Shown: positions 6,839 through 15,657, counted from the stretch's first letter. The stretch is 64,000 nt of DNA from Rhodococcus sp. 14-2470-1b (GCF_002259415.1 NZ_NPFY01000008.1:1-64000), one strand, 5' to 3'. Numbers and translations: made by a program. Notes: generated by a model not told the origin, from the letters alone.

Positions 6839-8428
6839 ATGAGCACCACCACCACTGCCGATGCCGTTGTCATCGGCGCAGGCCACAACGGCCTCGTCGC
6901 CGCCGCCGCACTTGCCGACGCGGGTTGGGACGTGGTGATCGTCGAGGCGGCGTCCGCTCCCGGCGGCGCGGTACGCAGCGCCGAACTGGTTCCCGGCTTC
7001 ACCAGCGACCTGTTCAGTGCGTTCTATCCACTCGGCGCGTCGTCTCCGGCGATGACGGCGCTGGGGTTGGAGGACCACGGGTTGAGGTGGTCCCGATCGC
7101 CTGCGGCGTACGGCCACGCTCGGTCGTCCGCCGACGAGGATGCGCCGACGGTTCTGCGGAACGTCGCCGATACTGCAGCCGCACTGAGCGAGCACGACCG
7201 TCGTGACGGCGATGCGTGGTTCGCATTGTTCGAGCAGTGGCAGAAGATCAAGAAACCGCTGCTCGACGCGTTCTTCACGCCGTTTCCGCCCGTCAAGGCC
7301 GGCGTGTCTCTGTCGAGGAAGCTCGGTCCCGCGGGGACGCTGAGGTTCGCGCGGTTCATGGCGTTGCCTGCACGTGCGATGGCACACGAGACGTTCCGCA
7401 GTTCCGCGGCCCGGTGCCTGTTGCTGGGCAACGCGATGCACGGAGACGCACCCCTGGATGCGTCGGTCAGCGGCGCGATGGGGTATCTGCTGACGATGAT
7501 GGCTCAGGACGTCGGCTACCCCGTTCCGGTCGGCGGAGCCGGCGAGCTGACGGCCGCCCTGGTTCGTCGGGCCGGGTCCGCCGAGCTCCGGTGCGGCACC
7601 CCCGTGGTGTCGGTGATCACGTCGAACGGCCGGGCCACCGGGGTTCGCACCGCGTCGGGCGACGTAGTCCTGGCCCGTAAGGCGATCGTCGCCGACGTCT
7701 CGGCGCCGATGCTCTACCAGGACCTCCTCCCGCACGACGCCATTCCGCAGCGCATGCACGACGACCTGGCGAAGTTCGAATGGGACACCCCGGTGGTGAA
7801 GGTCAACTACGCGCTCGACCGTCCGATTCCGTGGCGATCGAAGAGTCTGTCCGACGCGGGGACCGTCCACTTGGGTGCGGACGAGGACGGGCTGCTGCGG
7901 TGGACCACGGACCTGTCGGTCAACGTGTTGCCCAAGCGCCCGTTCATGCTGTTCGGCCAGATGACCACCGCGGATCCTTCTCGGTCACCGGCGGGGACCG
8001 AGAGCGCATGGGCGTACACGCACCTTCCCCGCGGAGTCACCGACGACGCGTCGGCCGACACCATCGCGGCTCGGGTGCGGACGGTACTGGAGGAACACGC
8101 ACCCGGTTTCAGCGGATCGATCGTCGGCGAGGTCGTTCAACGCCCGTCCGATCTGGCGACCGAGAACACCAACCTGTTCGGCGGTGCGGTCAACGGCGGG
8201 ACCGCGCAACTGCAACAGCAACTGATCTTCCGGCCGACGCCGGGTCTGGGGCGGGCGGAGACGCCCGTCGAAGGGCTGTTCCTGGGAAGTTCGTCCGCTC
8301 ATCCCGGTGGCGGGGTGCACGGCGCAGCCGGGATGAACGCAGCTCGCGCTGCCCTTGGACAGACGGGCCTGCTCGGCCCTGTACGCAAAAAAGTGACCAG
8401 CTCCCTGTTGGAGCTGGTCACCAGATGA
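6839..8428 (+). CDS. Phytoene-desaturase-like FAD oxidoreductase (PYROXD2 type)
   Basis: FAD-dependent oxidoreductase of 529 residues. The dinucleotide-binding motif VIGAGHNGLVAAAALA at about residues 11-26 ends with the acidic residue of IVEA and is followed by PGGAVRS, the CrtI/PYROXD2 signature. The C-terminus carries GLFLGSSSAHPGGGVHGAAG, the second FAD-contacting motif. No carotenoid genes are nearby, so a carotenoid role is not supported; PYROXD2-like proteins are often uncharacterised. The ATG at 6839 is chosen because it directly precedes the Rossmann strand, and GAAAGG lies upstream. The last 29 bases of coding sequence double as the terminator of the opposing STAS gene. Confidence 0.85.
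   Translation: MSTTTTADAVVIGAGHNGLVAAAALADAGWDVVIVEAASAPGGAVRSAELVPGFTSDLFSAFYPLGASSPAMTALGLEDHGLRWSRSPAAYGHARSSADEDAPTVLRNVADTAAALSEHDRRDGDAWFALFEQWQKIKKPLLDAFFTPFPPVKAGVSLSRKLGPAGTLRFARFMALPARAMAHETFRSSAARCLLLGNAMHGDAPLDASVSGAMGYLLTMMAQDVGYPVPVGGAGELTAALVRRAGSAELRCGTPVVSVITSNGRATGVRTASGDVVLARKAIVADVSAPMLYQDLLPHDAIPQRMHDDLAKFEWDTPVVKVNYALDRPIPWRSKSLSDAGTVHLGADEDGLLRWTTDLSVNVLPKRPFMLFGQMTTADPSRSPAGTESAWAYTHLPRGVTDDASADTIAARVRTVLEEHAPGFSGSIVGEVVQRPSDLATENTNLFGGAVNGGTAQLQQQLIFRPTPGLGRAETPVEGLFLGSSSAHPGGGVHGAAGMNAARAALGQTGLLGPVRKKVTSSLLELVTR
8393..8421 (-). terminator. Intrinsic terminator of the STAS gene, inside an opposing coding end
   Basis: Perfect 12-base arms GTGACCAGCTCC / GGAGCTGGTCAC surround a 5-base loop. 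Read on the minus strand the hairpin is followed by six Ts (8392-8387), a textbook Rho-independent terminator for the STAS gene that ends at 8462. The same bases encode the VTSSLLELVT tail of the plus-strand oxidoreductase. Confidence 0.85.
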
Positions 8429-8461
8429 AGTGCGTGCCTACATGAATCTGCTAGCGGGCGG

Positions 8462-8869
8462 TCAGTGGACCGCGTTCTCGACCGAGTCGAACCTCTGGGC
8501 CGTGGGAACGACGGCTGCTGCCTGCAGCAACCTGTGCACCGCGTACCCCTCGACCAGGCACCAGTCCAGGCGTGCCTCGTCCAGTGCTGTGAAGATCGTC
8601 AATCCGGCGATTGCGAAGAAGTCCACATCCGACAGATCGAGAATCATCCTGACGTCGGGGGTGACCCGACTGAGAACGAAATCCGTCAGAATCGGTGCGC
8701 TACGCATATCGATGTCGCCGTGAACTTTGACGACGAGAGAGTTGGATCCGGCCGCGGAGGCGCTGAAAATGGCACCTGTCGCGGCAACCGAGACCGAAGT
8801 TTCGGTGGCAGCATGCGGCCGGGTAGTTCCTTCGTCGTTCAAACCGTGTGGAGTAACAGTCATAGCCAT
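8462..8869 (-). CDS. STAS-domain protein, anti-sigma-antagonist-like
   Basis: Protein of about 135 residues (MAMTVTPHG start; MTVTPHG at 8863 also possible). The STAS core reads SNSLVVKVHGDIDMRSAP, then MILDLSDVDFFAIAGLTIF, then WCLVEGYAVHRLL. In classical SpoIIAA/RsbV proteins the loop reads D-S-S-G-L and carries the phosphorylated Ser; here it is A-I-A-G-L, so the usual phospho-acceptor is absent. It may be a constitutive partner-switch component or a non-phosphorylated STAS sensor. No anti-sigma kinase or sigma factor lies nearby. It has its own terminator. The 237 bases between it and the next plus-strand gene hold no further gene that I can see. Confidence 0.8.
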   Translation of the reverse strand: MAMTVTPHGLNDEGTTRPHAATETSVSVAATGAIFSASAAGSNSLVVKVHGDIDMRSAPILTDFVLSRVTPDVRMILDLSDVDFFAIAGLTIFTALDEARLDWCLVEGYAVHRLLQAAAVVPTAQRFDSVENAVH

Positions 8870-9106
8870 CCCATCGTTGATCGATCGGGAGGAAACTGAG
8901 CGAGCTGATGCGGGTGACCGGAGCCGGCCACACATCCGAACAAGCCGCCGGGCTATCCCGTGGAGTCTCCTCCGACAACGGCTGTTATCTCAACCGCGTC
9001 CAACCCTACGGCACCGGGGGCTTCCCGTACACCCGCGTTTCGGCTCGTCCTACCCAGGGCACCCGAGACATGAGCTCGACCGTCTCCGACCTAGCGAGGA
9101 CCGAAC

Positions 9107-10288
9107 ATGAAAGCTGTTACATACCAAGGAAAGCGCAAGGTAAGCGTCGACACCGTGCCTGATCCGAGGATCGAGGAACCCACCGATGCGATCATCAAGG
9201 TGACCACCACGAACATCTGCGGATCGGACCTTCACCTGTACGAAGTGCTCGGTGCGTTCATGTCCGAGGGCGACATCCTGGGGCACGAACCCATGGGGAT
9301 CGTCGAGGAGGTGGGGCCGGATGTCGGCGATCTGAAGGTCGGCGACCGGGTGGTCGTTCCGTTCCAGATCTCGTGCGGTCACTGCTACATGTGCAATTCG
9401 AGTCTGTACACCCAGTGCGAGACCACGCAGGTCCGCGACCAGGGAATGGGTGCCGCCTTGTTCGGATACTCGAGCCTGTACGGCCAAGTTCCCGGTGGTC
9501 AAGCCGAGTATCTTCGGATTCCGCAAGCGCAGAACACGCACATCAAGGTTCCCGTCGGGCCGGACGACTCACGGTTCGTCTACCTGTCCGACGTGCTCCC
9601 CACAGCGTGGCAGGCGGTGGAATACGCCGACATTCCCGACGGAGGTTCGGTCACGGTGCTCGGACTCGGCCCCATCGGCGACATGGCGGCCCGCATCGCG
9701 CATCACCGTGGTCACCGAGTCATCGGCGTCGACCGAGTCCCGGAGCGGCTCCAGCGTGCCGCGGACCGCGGAATCGAGGTATTGAACTTCGACGATCTGG
9801 GCGGCGATCTTGCCGACGCCATCCGCGACCTCACCGACGGTCGCGGTACCGACTCCGTCGTCGACGCGGTCGGCATGGAGGCACACGGGTCTCCCGTGGC
9901 GAAGTTGGCCCAGAGTGTGACGTCTCTGCTCCCCGACGCGATCGCCGGACCGATGATGCAGAAGGCGGGCGTGGACCGTCTCGGCGCGTTCTACAGTGCC
10001 ATCGACATCGTCCGACGGGGCGGCACCATCTCGCTGAGCGGCGTGTACGGCGGTATGGCGGACCCGCTGCCGATGCTCACGTTGTTCGACAAGCAGATTC
10101 GGCTGCACATGGGCCAAGCGAACGTGCTGCGGTGGGTCGACGACATCCTGCCGCTCCTGACCGACGACGATCCGCTGGGCGTCGACGATTTCGCCACCCA
10201 CACATTGCCCCTCGACCAGGCGCCGCACGCCTACGAGATCTTCCAGAAGAAGCAGGACGGAGCCGTGAAGGTGCTGCTGAAGCCCTAG
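9107..10288 (+). CDS. Zinc-dependent alcohol dehydrogenase, formaldehyde-dehydrogenase-like
   Basis: Medium-chain dehydrogenase of 393 residues. Catalytic zinc ligands are visible in NICGSDLHLY (Cys38) and GHEPMGIVEEVG (His about 60, Glu61). The structural-zinc lobe SCGHCYMCNSSLYTQCE has four Cys. The cofactor fold is VTVLGLGPIGDMAARIA with an acidic end IGVDRVPER, which favours NAD. It resembles glutathione-independent formaldehyde dehydrogenase-type enzymes with the long insertion around SVTSLLPDAIAGPMM. Substrate unknown. The stop overlaps the stop of the convergent MarR gene by 4 bases. GAGGA before the ATG supports the start. Confidence 0.88.
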   Translation: MKAVTYQGKRKVSVDTVPDPRIEEPTDAIIKVTTTNICGSDLHLYEVLGAFMSEGDILGHEPMGIVEEVGPDVGDLKVGDRVVVPFQISCGHCYMCNSSLYTQCETTQVRDQGMGAALFGYSSLYGQVPGGQAEYLRIPQAQNTHIKVPVGPDDSRFVYLSDVLPTAWQAVEYADIPDGGSVTVLGLGPIGDMAARIAHHRGHRVIGVDRVPERLQRAADRGIEVLNFDDLGGDLADAIRDLTDGRGTDSVVDAVGMEAHGSPVAKLAQSVTSLLPDAIAGPMMQKAGVDRLGAFYSAIDIVRRGGTISLSGVYGGMADPLPMLTLFDKQIRLHMGQANVLRWVDDILPLLTDDDPLGVDDFATHTLPLDQAPHAYEIFQKKQDGAVKVLLKP

Positions 10289-10803
10289 TTCTGCCCGGCG
10301 TGTAGTTCGTCGTGGTGATCGCGCATGGCGTCGATCAGCACGGCGAACACCCGGTGCGCGGCAGCCAGATCTCCGTCGGGAAGGTCGGCCAAGGCGGCCG
10401 ACGTCTTGATCCCCAGTGGTCCGAAGAATCCGCGCGCGACTTCCATGCCGTGCTCGTCGTACCGGAGGATCACCTTGCGGCGGTCGTGCGCATCTTTTTC
10501 CCGCCGGATGTGTCCCGACGAGATCATGCGTTCGACGAGATACGTCATGGCCGCAGAGGACAGTCCGAGCCGGCCGCCGAGCTCGCCCGCGGTGAGCGGC
10601 TGCCCCTCGACATCGGCGACCATGATGAGCAGCAGGGCACGAAAGTCATTGGGCCGCAGCTCATGTTGCGCCCCGAACGCTCGGCCGATCTCCTCGGACA
10701 CCGACGACAGGGCGCGAACGTCCGACGAGATCATCGACTCCAGTTCCGCGCGTCGTTCGGATGCACGTCGCTCGGATGTACTGCGGTCGGGCACGGGGTT
10801 CAC
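10285..10803 (-). CDS. MarR-family transcriptional regulator
   Basis: Winged-helix regulator of 172 residues starting at GTG (MNPVPDRS). The DNA-binding part is LTAGELGGRLGLSSAAMTYLVERM and the wing is REKDAHDRRKVIL, both standard MarR features. It diverges from the MMPL transporter gene across a 103-base gap containing an AT-rich palindrome. It is therefore probably the repressor of that transporter and of its own gene, released by a small lipophilic or phenolic ligand; the ligand is not known. Confidence 0.88.
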   Translation of the reverse strand: MNPVPDRSTSERRASERRAELESMISSDVRALSSVSEEIGRAFGAQHELRPNDFRALLLIMVADVEGQPLTAGELGGRLGLSSAAMTYLVERMISSGHIRREKDAHDRRKVILRYDEHGMEVARGFFGPLGIKTSAALADLPDGDLAAAHRVFAVLIDAMRDHHDELHAGQN

Positions 10804-10874
10804 TTTCTTCGGTTTCGTTCCATCGGGTCCTGGGCAACACTATCGCGCTGAAGACGCGCAAGTTCTCTCAGTTG

Positions 10875-10887
10875 CTTAATTGTTAAG
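10875..10887. promoter_or_regulatory. Candidate MarR operator
   Basis: CTTAA-TTG-TTAAG is a perfect palindrome in an AT-rich patch, lying 20 bases before the MMPL gene start and between it and the divergent marR gene. The AT-rich composition stands out from the surrounding GC-rich DNA, as expected for a MarR site. Confidence 0.5.
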
Positions 10888-10906
10888 TTAATGAGATTGT
10901 TGGCCG

Positions 10907-12982
10907 GTGGACTTCTGGACTCGTTTTGCCCGAATTGTCAGCTCACGACGCTCGTGGGCCCTGTCGCTTGCCGTGATCGTTCTCTCCGTCGCCTTCATGG
11001 GCCTCGTGGGTGAAAACGACTCAGCCGGGCAAGCCCCTTCCTCGGTGCCACCCGAAGCGGATTCCGCGCAGGTCACCGAACTACTCGACCAATTCCCCGG
11101 GTCGGAGACCGCGCCGGTCATCCTCGTGGTGAGCCGCATCGACGACGGTGTCCTGACCCCGGCCGACACCGATGCCGCCGCTCAGGCCCTCGCACGCCTG
11201 TCGGACACCGCGTCATCGGACACCGCGTCACCGCTGGTACCTGCGCCGGACGGCAAAGCCACCCTCGGCATCGTGCAGGTGGACAGCTCCTTGTCCGGCT
11301 TCGACCTGAACGACACCGTCACCTCGCTCCGCGACAAGGCGGTCGACGGGCTTCCCTCGGACCTCGAGGCGCAGCTCACCGGCGGGCCCGCATTCGGCGC
11401 CGACATCGCGAACTCCTTCTCCGGCGCCAACTTCACCCTGTTGGCCGTCACCGCACTCGTCGTCGCGATCCTGCTCATCGTGACCTACCGCTCCCCCATC
11501 CTGTGGCTCGTTCCACTGCTGGTCATCGGGCTCGGCGACCGCGTCGCCACCTCGGTGGGCACCGCTCTGGCCGAACTGACCGGCCTGTCGTTCGACGGGT
11601 CGACATCCGGCATCACCAGCGTGCTCGTCTTCGGCGCGGGTACCAACTACGCACTCCTTCTCATCTCGCGATATCGAGAGGAACTGCGCACCCGCGACGA
11701 CCACCGCGAGGCGCTGCGGCATGCCGTTCGACACGCCGGGCCCGCCATTCTCGCCAGCAACGCCACCGTTGTCCTCGCGCTGCTGACGTTGTTGCTCGCG
11801 ATCCTGCCCAGCACCCGCAGCCTGGGTGCTCTCGCTGCCGCGGGCCTCGTGGTGGCGGCCGTGTTCGTTCTTGTCGTCCTACCGCCGCTGCTCGCGTTGT
11901 GCGGGCCGAAATTGTTCTGGCCGTTCATCCCCAAGGGCGAGGACAAGGACACCGCGACGACGGGTGCCTGGCACTCGGTCGCTGCGGCCGTCTCACGCCA
12001 CCCGACGCGTACTGCATCCGTCACACTCGTCGCGCTGATCGCCTGCGCCGCGGCCCTGTTCGGCACCGGAATCGGCCTGTCACAGACCGAGCAGTTCCGC
12101 GTCACCGCCGAGTCCGTCGAAGGTTTCGACACTCTCTCGGAACATTTCCCGGCCGGACTGGCCGATCCGACGACCGTCGTCGCACCCACCGAATCCGCCG
12201 ATCGCATCGAGACCGCCCTGGACGGGGTCACCTCCGTCGACTCGTTCACGCGCGGAGCGGATTCCGGGACCGGCCTGACTCAGTGGTCCGTCGTCACCGA
12301 CGCAGCTCCTGCCTCGGACGACGCGTTCGCAGCTGTCGAGGAACTGCGTGCTGCCTTCTCCGACATCCCCGACGCCCTGGTGGGCGGCAGCGACGCACAG
12401 GCCCTCGACACATCCGACGCCGCCGCACGCGACCGACTCGTGGTCGTTCCAGCCATCCTGATCGTCGTACTCGTCGTGCTGATCGCACTGCTGCGCTCGT
12501 TGATCGCGCCGTTGATACTCGTCGGCACGACGGTGCTCAGCGCTCTGGCCGCGCTCGGCGTCGGAAGTTGGTTCAGCAGCAGCGTGTTCGGATTCCCGGC
12601 GCTCGACGACAACGTCCCGCTGTACGCGTTCCTCTTCCTTGTCGCGCTCGGTGTGGACTACACGATCTTCCTCGTCACTCGCACGCGCGAGGAAGTTCCA
12701 GGTCACGGCACGCGCTCGGCCATCGTTCGAGCCGTCGGCGCGACAGGTGGAGTCATCACCAGCGCCGGCATCGTGTTGGCCGCTGTGTTCTGCGTCCTCG
12801 GCGTGCTACCGCTGATCACGCTGACGCAGTTGGGCATCATCGTCGGGTTCGGCATCCTTCTCGACACGTTCGTCGTGCGCACGCTGGTCATACCGGCACT
12901 GTTCACCCTTGTCGGCCCGGGGATATGGTGGCCGAACCGAATCGATTCCAGCAGAACCGAACTGGTGGGAACAAAGGAGTGA
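10907..12982 (+). CDS. MMPL/RND-family membrane transporter
   Basis: Transporter of 691 residues with about 12 membrane helices in two halves. After the first helix (ALSLAVIVLSVAFMGLVG) comes a large external loop (about 40-170). The helix cluster follows, with the MMPL hallmarks VFGAGTNYALLLISRYREEL (about 245-264) and, in the second half, LVALGVDYTIFLVTRTREE, whose acidic and Tyr residues form the proton path. It starts at GTG 10907 (MDFWTRFARI). It probably exports a lipid or toxic amphiphile. A lipocalin gene follows after 5 bases and probably shares the transcript; the divergent MarR is the likely regulator. Confidence 0.9.
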   Translation: MDFWTRFARIVSSRRSWALSLAVIVLSVAFMGLVGENDSAGQAPSSVPPEADSAQVTELLDQFPGSETAPVILVVSRIDDGVLTPADTDAAAQALARLSDTASSDTASPLVPAPDGKATLGIVQVDSSLSGFDLNDTVTSLRDKAVDGLPSDLEAQLTGGPAFGADIANSFSGANFTLLAVTALVVAILLIVTYRSPILWLVPLLVIGLGDRVATSVGTALAELTGLSFDGSTSGITSVLVFGAGTNYALLLISRYREELRTRDDHREALRHAVRHAGPAILASNATVVLALLTLLLAILPSTRSLGALAAAGLVVAAVFVLVVLPPLLALCGPKLFWPFIPKGEDKDTATTGAWHSVAAAVSRHPTRTASVTLVALIACAAALFGTGIGLSQTEQFRVTAESVEGFDTLSEHFPAGLADPTTVVAPTESADRIETALDGVTSVDSFTRGADSGTGLTQWSVVTDAAPASDDAFAAVEELRAAFSDIPDALVGGSDAQALDTSDAAARDRLVVVPAILIVVLVVLIALLRSLIAPLILVGTTVLSALAALGVGSWFSSSVFGFPALDDNVPLYAFLFLVALGVDYTIFLVTRTREEVPGHGTRSAIVRAVGATGGVITSAGIVLAAVFCVLGVLPLITLTQLGIIVGFGILLDTFVVRTLVIPALFTLVGPGIWWPNRIDSSRTELVGTKE

Positions 12983-12987
12983 GATTC

Positions 12988-13599
12988 ATGAAGGTACGTG
13001 TTTCGATCGCTGCAGCAGCCTGCGTGGCAGGACTCGCCCTCGTGGGCAGCCCGGCCCAGGCGGCGCCCGACACGGGATCGGCGGGATGGCAGCCACTGAC
13101 CCCGATTCCGTCGCTGGACGTCGAGCGCTATCTGGGAACCTGGAACCAGGTCGCTGCGGTACCGCAGCCGTTCAACCTCGAGTGCGCGCGCGACACCCAG
13201 GCCAACTACCAGTTGATCGATCCGGCCAACATCCGCGTCGAGAACACCTGCACCACGTGGACAGGTGAGCAGAACCGCATCGTCGGTAATGCACGGGTGA
13301 ACGACACGGTGACCAACGCCCAATTGCACGTGAGCTTCCCGGGCGTTCCTATTCAGGAGAATCCGGAAGGGCCGACCAACTACATCGTCGCCTACATCGC
13401 GGACGACTACTCGTGGGCGCTCGTCGGCGACCCGCTGCGTACGTCGGGCTTCATCCTCTCGCGTTCTCCCGAGGTCAGCACCGAGAAGTTCCGTGAAATC
13501 CGGGCAGTCGTCGAGTCCAAGGGATACAACTCGACGTTCATCCTGACCTCGCCCACCGCGGGCGGGGCGACGGACATCCGCCCGCTCTCGACGGTCTGA
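12988..13599 (+). CDS. Secreted lipocalin-family protein
   Basis: Protein of 203 residues with a Sec signal peptide (VSIAAAACVAGLALVG, cleavage near AQAAPD). The mature domain carries lipocalin landmarks: VERYLGTWNQVAAVPQPF, where the GxW motif is GTW, then NYIVAYIADDYSWALVGDP and FILSRSPEVS, the Blc/bacterial lipocalin pattern. There is no lipobox, so it should be exported in soluble form. AAAGGAG sits 8 bases before the ATG. It lies just after the MMPL gene, suggesting a periplasmic or secreted lipid carrier working with that transporter; this pairing is inference. Confidence 0.88.
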   Translation: MKVRVSIAAAACVAGLALVGSPAQAAPDTGSAGWQPLTPIPSLDVERYLGTWNQVAAVPQPFNLECARDTQANYQLIDPANIRVENTCTTWTGEQNRIVGNARVNDTVTNAQLHVSFPGVPIQENPEGPTNYIVAYIADDYSWALVGDPLRTSGFILSRSPEVSTEKFREIRAVVESKGYNSTFILTSPTAGGATDIRPLSTV

Positions 13600-13619
13600 C
13601 CCCCACGGTCCAACCCTTG

Positions 13620-13695
13620 TGTGAGTGGAGATGTAGGCCATGGGCCAGGAGCAGAGCCTGCGGAGCGACCAGAAGACGCTACATCTCCACTCACA
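13620..13695. repeat. 76-bp structured repeat, copy 1
   Basis: Perfect 17-base inverted ends TGTGAGTGGAGATGTAG / CTACATCTCCACTCACA enclose a 42-base middle. That middle shares a block of about 24 bases (AGGAGC..GAGCCTGCGGAG) with the second copy at 30332-30407. Both copies are exactly 76 bases and lie between the stops of convergent genes, here lipocalin and marR, whose stop codon lies in the right arm. It may act as a two-way terminator, as a small non-autonomous mobile repeat, or as both. Confidence 0.8.
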
Positions 13696-14200
13696 GAGGT
13701 TTGTCGGCATTCAGCGCGACCTTACGCAGAAGTGCTGCGAGAGTGCGCAGTTCGTCCTCGTCGAGCCCGCCCAGGAGTTCCTCGTCTCGCTGCAGTCGGA
13801 TGGGAAACACCCGATCCACCAGATCGGTTCCTCGGTCGGTCAATTCGAGAAGAACGACCCGGGCATCACGCTCGAACCGCTTGCGTTCGACCAGACCCTC
13901 CTTGACGAGTCGCTCGGAGATCTTCGTCGTCGACGCCCCACTGAGAAGTGTCACCGATGTGACCTCACTGGCACGAAGAGGCCGTCCCGCCCGTCGCAAC
14001 GCGCTCATGACGTCGAATTCGGCGCGCGAGACCCCGACGGGAGCAAGCGTCGCGTCGAGCAGGTGACTTGCCCGCGACGCGATGCGGCCCACGCGAGCGA
14101 GCACCTCGATCGCGGAGGTGTCGACGTCGGGGAAAGTGGTCGTCCACTCTCGTCTGACCTGGTCGACGAAATCCCCACCTGATCGCTGCGCCGGAATCAT
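13691..14200 (-). CDS. MarR-family transcriptional regulator
   Basis: Regulator of 169 residues. The helix-turn-helix lies in LRASEVTSVTLLSGASTTKI and the wing in RKRFERDARVVLLELT, with flanking dimerisation helices. It diverges from a FUSC-family membrane protein gene over 74 bases that contain an ATTTTACTAGTGAAAT palindrome, so it most likely represses that exporter. Its 3' end lies inside the 76-bp repeat, giving the gene an unusual shared terminator. Confidence 0.88.
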   Translation of the reverse strand: MIPAQRSGGDFVDQVRREWTTTFPDVDTSAIEVLARVGRIASRASHLLDATLAPVGVSRAEFDVMSALRRAGRPLRASEVTSVTLLSGASTTKISERLVKEGLVERKRFERDARVVLLELTDRGTDLVDRVFPIRLQRDEELLGGLDEDELRTLAALLRKVALNADKPL

Positions 14201-14239
14201 GACTTCACCCTACGGCGAGTATCACACCGGCTCGTGGTT

Positions 14240-14257
14240 TATTTTACTAGTGAAATA
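14240..14257. promoter_or_regulatory. Candidate MarR operator before FUSC gene
   Basis: TATTTTACTAGTGAAATA is an 18-base near-perfect palindrome centred on ACTAGT with a single mismatched pair. It lies 17 bases before the FUSC gene and 39 bases before the divergent marR start. It is AT-rich against the background. Confidence 0.5.
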
Positions 14258-14274
14258 TCTGTACCCTTGATCCC

Positions 14275-15645
14275 GTGCTTCTCGACCGAATCGACCACAC
14301 CCGTTCCGCGATCGCCCATGCCGTCGCGGTCAGCACCTGGCGCCAGGCACTGACCGTCGGGAAGGCCGATGCAACCATCGCACCCGCCGTGCGCGTCGGG
14401 CTCGCCGTGGCGATCGTCCTGGTCGGAGGCGGCATCCTCGGACGGCACGACCTCGCGGGCTTCGCCGCGCTCGGAGCGTTGTGCTCGGCCTTCGGCAGAT
14501 ACGAGCCATATCCCCGACGTGCAGGAAAGATCGCTCTCGTCGGGGCGCTCATCGTCGTGTACGCGACGCTCGGCGCCGCACTCGGGGCCGCAACGACGTC
14601 GGCGATCATCCAGGTGCTGGCCATCTCCGTCGCGGCCGGTGTGGCGGCCTTGCTGTTGACAGCGTTCGCCATCACCGGTCCCGGCGCGGTCATTCTCATC
14701 TTCGCCGCGACCGCCGCCGTCGGGTTCTCGCACGCCATCGGGGACCTCGGACCCGTCTTCGTGTCCGTCGCGGTCGGCGCGGTCGTCGGGTGGACACTGT
14801 CCATGGCCCCGGCGATCCTGCATCCGACGGGCCCGTCGCAGCTCGCCGTCGCCCGGGCCCTGACCGCACTGGACCGTCGTGACGCACCCGGCGCACGAGC
14901 CGCAATCGCCCGCGCGCGGACCGTCGTCGCGCTCGATCCCGGTGACCGTGAACATCGGCACGGTCTGACCACACTTCTCGACGACGCCGACGCCGTGCTC
15001 GACGCGTGGAGCCGCGGTGAGGATCCTTCGCACGCCGCCGAGGTTCTGGCCCACGAACGGCACCTGCGCAAAATGCGCCGCTACCGCGTTCCGATGGCAG
15101 GCATGCTCTCCGCCGAGGCGCTGGTGCACCCGAAACCACGGAATTTCTTCGCCGAAGGCCTGACCCAGGCGGCATCGACACCGATCGTGCGGGGCGCCGT
15201 GCGCATCACCGTCGCGGCGGCTCTCGCTGCCTGGTGCGCTACTGCTCTCGGGTTCGAACATCCCCTGTGGGCGACGATGGGCGCGATGGCTGCCATGCAA
15301 GGAATCGATTACCGAACCACGGTTCAGCGAGGGATCCAGCGTTTGCTCGGAAACGTCGGCGGCGCTGCCATCGCCGCGGTGCTCATCGCCTCGTCACTCG
15401 GGTACTGGGAGACCGTGGTGGTGATCGTCGCGATGCAGATCGCCGCCGAACTTCTGGTGATGAAGAACTACGCTCTGACCTCGCTCGCGATCACTCCGAT
15501 GGCGTTGCTCATGACCGGTTTGGCCGGCCATCTGAGCCCCACGGTGTCCGTCAGCCGGATCGGCGACACCCTCGTCGGCGTGGTCATCGGCATCGGCGTT
15601 GCCGCCCTGACGGTGGACCGGACGGACCGCCACCACGTGAGGTGA
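14275..15645 (+). CDS. FUSC-family (aromatic acid exporter-like) membrane protein
   Basis: Membrane protein of 456 residues made of two half-repeats, each with about five or six helices (about 37-180 and 310-450), separated by a soluble helical region (about 190-300). This is the architecture of FUSC/YccS/AaeB-like proteins. The second repeat opens GFEHPLWATMGAMAAMQG, the family signature near the first helix pair. It starts at GTG 14275. By analogy with AaeB, export of weak aromatic acids is plausible, and a MarR regulator next door fits that role; no substrate can be read from sequence. Its stop lies inside a strong hairpin. Confidence 0.82.
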   Translation: MLLDRIDHTRSAIAHAVAVSTWRQALTVGKADATIAPAVRVGLAVAIVLVGGGILGRHDLAGFAALGALCSAFGRYEPYPRRAGKIALVGALIVVYATLGAALGAATTSAIIQVLAISVAAGVAALLLTAFAITGPGAVILIFAATAAVGFSHAIGDLGPVFVSVAVGAVVGWTLSMAPAILHPTGPSQLAVARALTALDRRDAPGARAAIARARTVVALDPGDREHRHGLTTLLDDADAVLDAWSRGEDPSHAAEVLAHERHLRKMRRYRVPMAGMLSAEALVHPKPRNFFAEGLTQAASTPIVRGAVRITVAAALAAWCATALGFEHPLWATMGAMAAMQGIDYRTTVQRGIQRLLGNVGGAAIAAVLIASSLGYWETVVVIVAMQIAAELLVMKNYALTSLAITPMALLMTGLAGHLSPTVSVSRIGDTLVGVVIGIGVAALTVDRTDRHHVR

Positions 15646-15657
15646 CGGTCCGTCCGG
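15618..15657. terminator. Bidirectional hairpin over the FUSC stop
   Basis: Seventeen-base arms (15618-15634 and 15641-15657) with one mismatch surround a 6-base loop. The TGA stop of the FUSC gene (15643-15645) lies in the right arm. The convergent qorB gene ends 20 bases beyond, so the hairpin can serve both genes. Confidence 0.65.

Noticed and set aside
9000..9106. Stress-sigma promoter before the alcohol dehydrogenase gene
   Set aside because: GTTT-like and GGGTA-like pieces occur but not at a usable spacing.
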